Shown in pieces: positions 61,368-64,000 of a stretch of 64,000 nt of DNA. Under the pieces are notes generated by a model, which had not been told where the DNA came from, searched no databases, and saw only the letters and a program-made list of their open reading frames with translations. The position numbers were made by a program, and so were the translations under genes. The stretch is from assembly GCA_002721705.1 (NCBI GenBank), contig PBLJ01000043.1, positions 1 to 64,000 of the forward strand, read 5' to 3'. Source of the DNA: Opitutia bacterium. GTDB lineage: Bacteria; Verrucomicrobiota; Verrucomicrobiia; Opitutales; Seribacteraceae. Each line of letters begins with the position of its first letter. The stretch's first letter is position 1.

Positions 61368-63382
61368 TTCTCCGCTTTTTGAAACGGCGCTGGAAAGCGT
61401 TGGCTCTCGTGCTCGGGGGATGCTTCTTGGCCCTTGTCGGCTTTTACCTTTGGGCTAGGTATTATTCTCCTTTCGATGAGGAGTTGCTGGAAAATTTTCC
61501 GCAAAGCGTCGTCCTCAGGGATCAACAAGGCAACGTCGTGTTCGCGACCGTCGGTTCGGATGACCAATGGCGTCTCCCCGTCTCCTTGGATGCCATGTCC
61601 CCTTGGCTGATCCAGGCGACCATCGCCCTCGAGGATGAACGCTTCGAATCGCATGGAGGTGTCGACGGATTGGCCGTGCTGCGGGCAACCAGCAGCAACC
61701 TCCAAACTGGTCGCGTGGTCTCCGGAGCCAGTACTCTGGATATGCAGGTTTGCCGCATGTTGACGGGAGGCCCGAGGAATTTTTCCAGCAAAGCGAAAGA
61801 GGCCGTGGCGTCGCTCCGCTTAAACGAGTTGCGCAGCAAGGACGAAATCCTCGAATTCTATCTTAACATCGCTCCTTATGGAGGCAACTTGCGTGGGGTC
61901 GAGGCGGCGTCCCGCTCTTATTTCCTTAAAAGCGCCAACCAGCTCAGCTTGGCCGAGGCATCCTTGTTGGCCGGGTTGCCCCAGTCTCCCGAGAGATTAC
62001 GACCGGATCGCCACTTGACGGCCGCCTTGACGCGCCGAGACAAGGCCTTGGATCGTATGGTCGAGCTCGAGATGATATCCGAACAAATGGCGGAGGATGC
62101 GCGTACGGAACCGATGAAGATAGCAGGAAGGTATCCCGTTGAGCCGGTTGCTCCGCATTATTCCTTGAGAGCCTTGGCCCGCAGGCCGGAAGGAGGAACG
62201 GTTCTTTTGCAGGTGGATCTCCAAAAAGAAGTCGAACGAGTCCTCCAGTCACACCTTCTGCGATTGCCGCTTGGCGCGGAAATCGCAGTCTCGGTCATTG
62301 AGGTCGAGAGCGGGGCTGTGGTCGCGATGGCAGGCTCCAGTAACTTTTTGGACCCCGTCCACGGTCAAGTGAATGGAACCCTTGCCTCACGCTCCCCTGG
62401 ATCCACCCTCAAGCCCTTTGTCTTTGCCGCCGCCATGGAGCAAGGCCGAATCAACCGCAATACCAACCTCAAGGACGTTCCCGCTACCTTTGCAGGGTGG
62501 TCGCCGCGGAATTTCGACCGTGGGTTTGCCGGTGAGGTCACGGTGGAGGAAGCGCTTCAGCGTTCCCTCAACCTGCCGGCGGTTTTCCTGGCTCGCGAGA
62601 TGGGGCTGACCCGTTGCATTGGCTTGATGGAGGCCTGTGGCGTGGGCTTGCCTGATGACGCCGCCACCCGAGGAGGCCTGGCCTTGGTCCTGGGCGCCAC
62701 TGAAACCAACCTGCTCTCTCTCACCAATGCGTATGCCACGGTAGGACGCGGGGGTATACGCGTAAAACCGCGCTTTTTCGCCGACGAGACGAAGCAAAGC
62801 TTTCGCGTCCTGCAGGAGAGCACTTGTGCGCGATTGGACTGGATGCTTTCTTCTTTTCGGGTTTCTCCAGCCAGTCGCGCTTCTCCTGGGAATTCCTGGT
62901 ACATGAGCAAGACTGGCACTAGTTCCGGCAAAAGAGACGCTTGGTCCATTGGCCACAACGGCAAATTCGCCGTGGGTGTTTGGGTCGGGCGTTTTTCAGG
63001 CATGGGAGACGAGGCCTTCGTCGGAACCACGGCGGCGGAACCTTTACTGGCCAAGTTGTTCGACCTTTCTCCGATCCGCGTCGACCAAGCGCCTCCCGAA
63101 CCCGAACCTTTGCTCGTTCGTCGCCCTCTCGCTCCCTCCTATGCCTCCAAGGCAAAGCTGGACATTTTGTTTCCCGAGGACGGAGCCGTGTATCAAGCCA
63201 CTCCCGATTTCGTCCTCTTGTTCCCCAAGGCTTCGCGGCCAAATGGCCTGAAGTGGTTCCTCAACGATCGCTTGTTGAGAGATGACACCTCGTCCCATCT
63301 CAAGGTAGGGAAGGGTACCCACGTGCTGAGTTGCATGCCCCCCGACGGCGACGGGGCATCCATTCGCTTCCAAGTTCGCTAG
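61364..63382 (+). CDS. pbpC: Penicillin-binding protein 1C (bifunctional)
   Basis: The 672-residue product has an N-terminal membrane segment (ALVLGGCFLALVGFYLW). The GT51 glycosyltransferase carries the catalytic Glu in IALEDERFESHGGVD, and ILEFYLNIAPYGGNLRG follows. A transpeptidase domain has Ser347 in SPGSTLKPF, SLN and KTGTSSGKRDAW (Lys516). The C-terminal BiPBP-type domain (LDILFPEDGAVYQ) is present. It polymerises and cross-links peptidoglycan and pairs with A2M. It overlaps A2M by 4 bases at the start and the convergent repeat gene by 4 bases at the end. Confidence 0.94.
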   Translation: MILRFLKRRWKALALVLGGCFLALVGFYLWARYYSPFDEELLENFPQSVVLRDQQGNVVFATVGSDDQWRLPVSLDAMSPWLIQATIALEDERFESHGGVDGLAVLRATSSNLQTGRVVSGASTLDMQVCRMLTGGPRNFSSKAKEAVASLRLNELRSKDEILEFYLNIAPYGGNLRGVEAASRSYFLKSANQLSLAEASLLAGLPQSPERLRPDRHLTAALTRRDKALDRMVELEMISEQMAEDARTEPMKIAGRYPVEPVAPHYSLRALARRPEGGTVLLQVDLQKEVERVLQSHLLRLPLGAEIAVSVIEVESGAVVAMAGSSNFLDPVHGQVNGTLASRSPGSTLKPFVFAAAMEQGRINRNTNLKDVPATFAGWSPRNFDRGFAGEVTVEEALQRSLNLPAVFLAREMGLTRCIGLMEACGVGLPDDAATRGGLALVLGATETNLLSLTNAYATVGRGGIRVKPRFFADETKQSFRVLQESTCARLDWMLSSFRVSPASRASPGNSWYMSKTGTSSGKRDAWSIGHNGKFAVGVWVGRFSGMGDEAFVGTTAAEPLLAKLFDLSPIRVDQAPPEPEPLLVRRPLAPSYASKAKLDILFPEDGAVYQATPDFVLLFPKASRPNGLKWFLNDRLLRDDTSSHLKVGKGTHVLSCMPPDGDGASIRFQVR

Positions 63383-64000
63383 GGCTGGGGAAAGCCTTTT
63401 ACTTCTCCGCCGGCAACGGGAAGGTGGGGCGCGTTGGCCACGCGCCATGCTTCCGCTGCAGTTACGTTCAGTCGGCTCCAGTTTCTCAGGACCTGACGAA
63501 CGGATGCATCTCGACGATTGTTGTCCATGATGGCGTTTGCCCAGTCGGCGGCGGTTTGAGGTTCGCGGGAGGTCACGCGGTTGACGAAGGTCTGCAGGAC
63601 GGGATCCGTTTCCTCGGTTCGTGGGTAGTCGTTGAGCCATTTCGCCGTGGCGGCGGGATCCTTGAACGCCCAGTAATTGACGACTTGCGTCATGCCGTGC
63701 ACGCGAGTGGCACTGTCCTCCAGACTCCCCGCCCACTTCGCGGCGTCGGGTGGGCTCTTGCGGCTCCATTGGGCCACCAAGGCGCTGACTACCCGGTTGC
63801 ACCCTTCACCCGGTTCGAGGCTTTTCACCCACTTCGAGCAACTCTCGGGGTCGCGTTTGGCTACGGCCGCGCCTACTTGCCCAAGCAGGCCATTCCGAAA
63901 ATTGGGATCATCGTTGGGCAATGAACTGGCCCAAGTCATGGCCTCCTCGATGCCTTTCTCAAGGTAGCGCTGGGCGAGCAGGTTGGAGGCTTGCCAGCGG
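63379..64000 (-). CDS. Trp-rich tandem-repeat protein (partial, 5' end beyond window)
   Basis: The reading frame runs off the right edge, so the true start is outside. The visible 207 residues are repeats of about 35-40 residues with the pattern DPxAAxKWxxxLxxxxxRxxxxxxVVxxW (DPESCSKWVKSLEPGEGCN, DPAATAKWLNDYPR, EPQTAADWANAIMDN). This alpha-solenoid type (TPR/HEAT-like in appearance) is frequent in Verrucomicrobiales as secreted proteins of unknown function. The stop overlaps pbpC through the palindromic CTAG. Confidence 0.7.
   Translation of the reverse strand, partial: RWQASNLLAQRYLEKGIEEAMTWASSLPNDDPNFRNGLLGQVGAAVAKRDPESCSKWVKSLEPGEGCNRVVSALVAQWSRKSPPDAAKWAGSLEDSATRVHGMTQVVNYWAFKDPAATAKWLNDYPRTEETDPVLQTFVNRVTSREPQTAADWANAIMDNNRRDASVRQVLRNWSRLNVTAAEAWRVANAPHLPVAGGEVKGFPQP

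Overview
The window reads as a chromosomal segment from a Gram-negative member of the PVC group, most likely Verrucomicrobiota. This is inferred from gene content, not computed. Pointers are a DUF1080 (3-keto-disaccharide hydrolase) protein, a leucine-rich-repeat lipoprotein, an FAD oxidoreductase of the type encoded beside sulfatases and hydrolases, giant InlB-repeat surface proteins, outer-membrane beta-barrels, and a Trp-rich tandem-repeat protein at the right edge. Coding density is very high: no gap between genes exceeds 300 bases, and many neighbours overlap by 4 bases (ATGA, GTGA, TTAA or CTAG junctions). I saw no rRNA, tRNA, CRISPR array, insertion sequence or prophage.

Layout. 0-7.3 kb: secreted and envelope proteins (DUF1080, LRR lipoprotein, HExxH protein, alpha/beta hydrolase, FAD oxidoreductase), a PrxQ peroxiredoxin and a truncated beta-helix ORF. 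7.3-17.3 kb: a surface region with a 1524-residue PQQ-propeller/InlB protein that carries an inserted cupredoxin, an orphan histidine kinase, an outer-membrane barrel, and two tandemly duplicated secreted Lys/Pro-rich helical proteins that end at a clear intrinsic terminator. 17.4-24.3 kb: an FMN-binding protein, an ankyrin fusion, a ribE-UDG-thiN operon, and an overlapping pair that looks like a split version of the tRNA wobble-uridine enzyme MnmC. 24.3-31 kb: a membrane-anchored subtilase and a seven-gene folate operon (HAD-pabB-pabA-pabC-folP-folB-folK). 31-40.2 kb: a transporter, methionine aminopeptidase, a PolB-type exonuclease, a Ski2-like helicase, folA and the sulfate-activation operon cysC-cysD-cysN. 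40.2-46.1 kb: a minus-strand directon with a LysM amidase, trpG, nrdR, an unknown gene, a HIT protein, a DUF481 barrel and a PHP metallohydrolase. 46.4-52.6 kb: a second giant InlB surface protein followed by an outer-membrane barrel and a DUF374 acyltransferase. 52.6-64 kb: ispH, an exported methyltransferase, a POT peptide transporter, the alpha-2-macroglobulin/PBP1C pair and a partial repeat protein.

How the genes fit together. Folate synthesis is nearly complete: p-aminobenzoate arm, pterin arm and DHFR are here, while GTP cyclohydrolase and the DHNTP pyrophosphatase are not. The HAD phosphatase that heads the operon is a candidate for the poorly defined dihydroneopterin monophosphate phosphatase step. 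CysC/D/N activate sulfate to PAPS. Two loci share a pattern of giant InlB protein plus outer-membrane barrel, one of them with a sensor kinase between the two. This is the best candidate in the window for an undescribed surface system. A2M and PBP1C form the known periplasmic defence and cell-wall repair pair.
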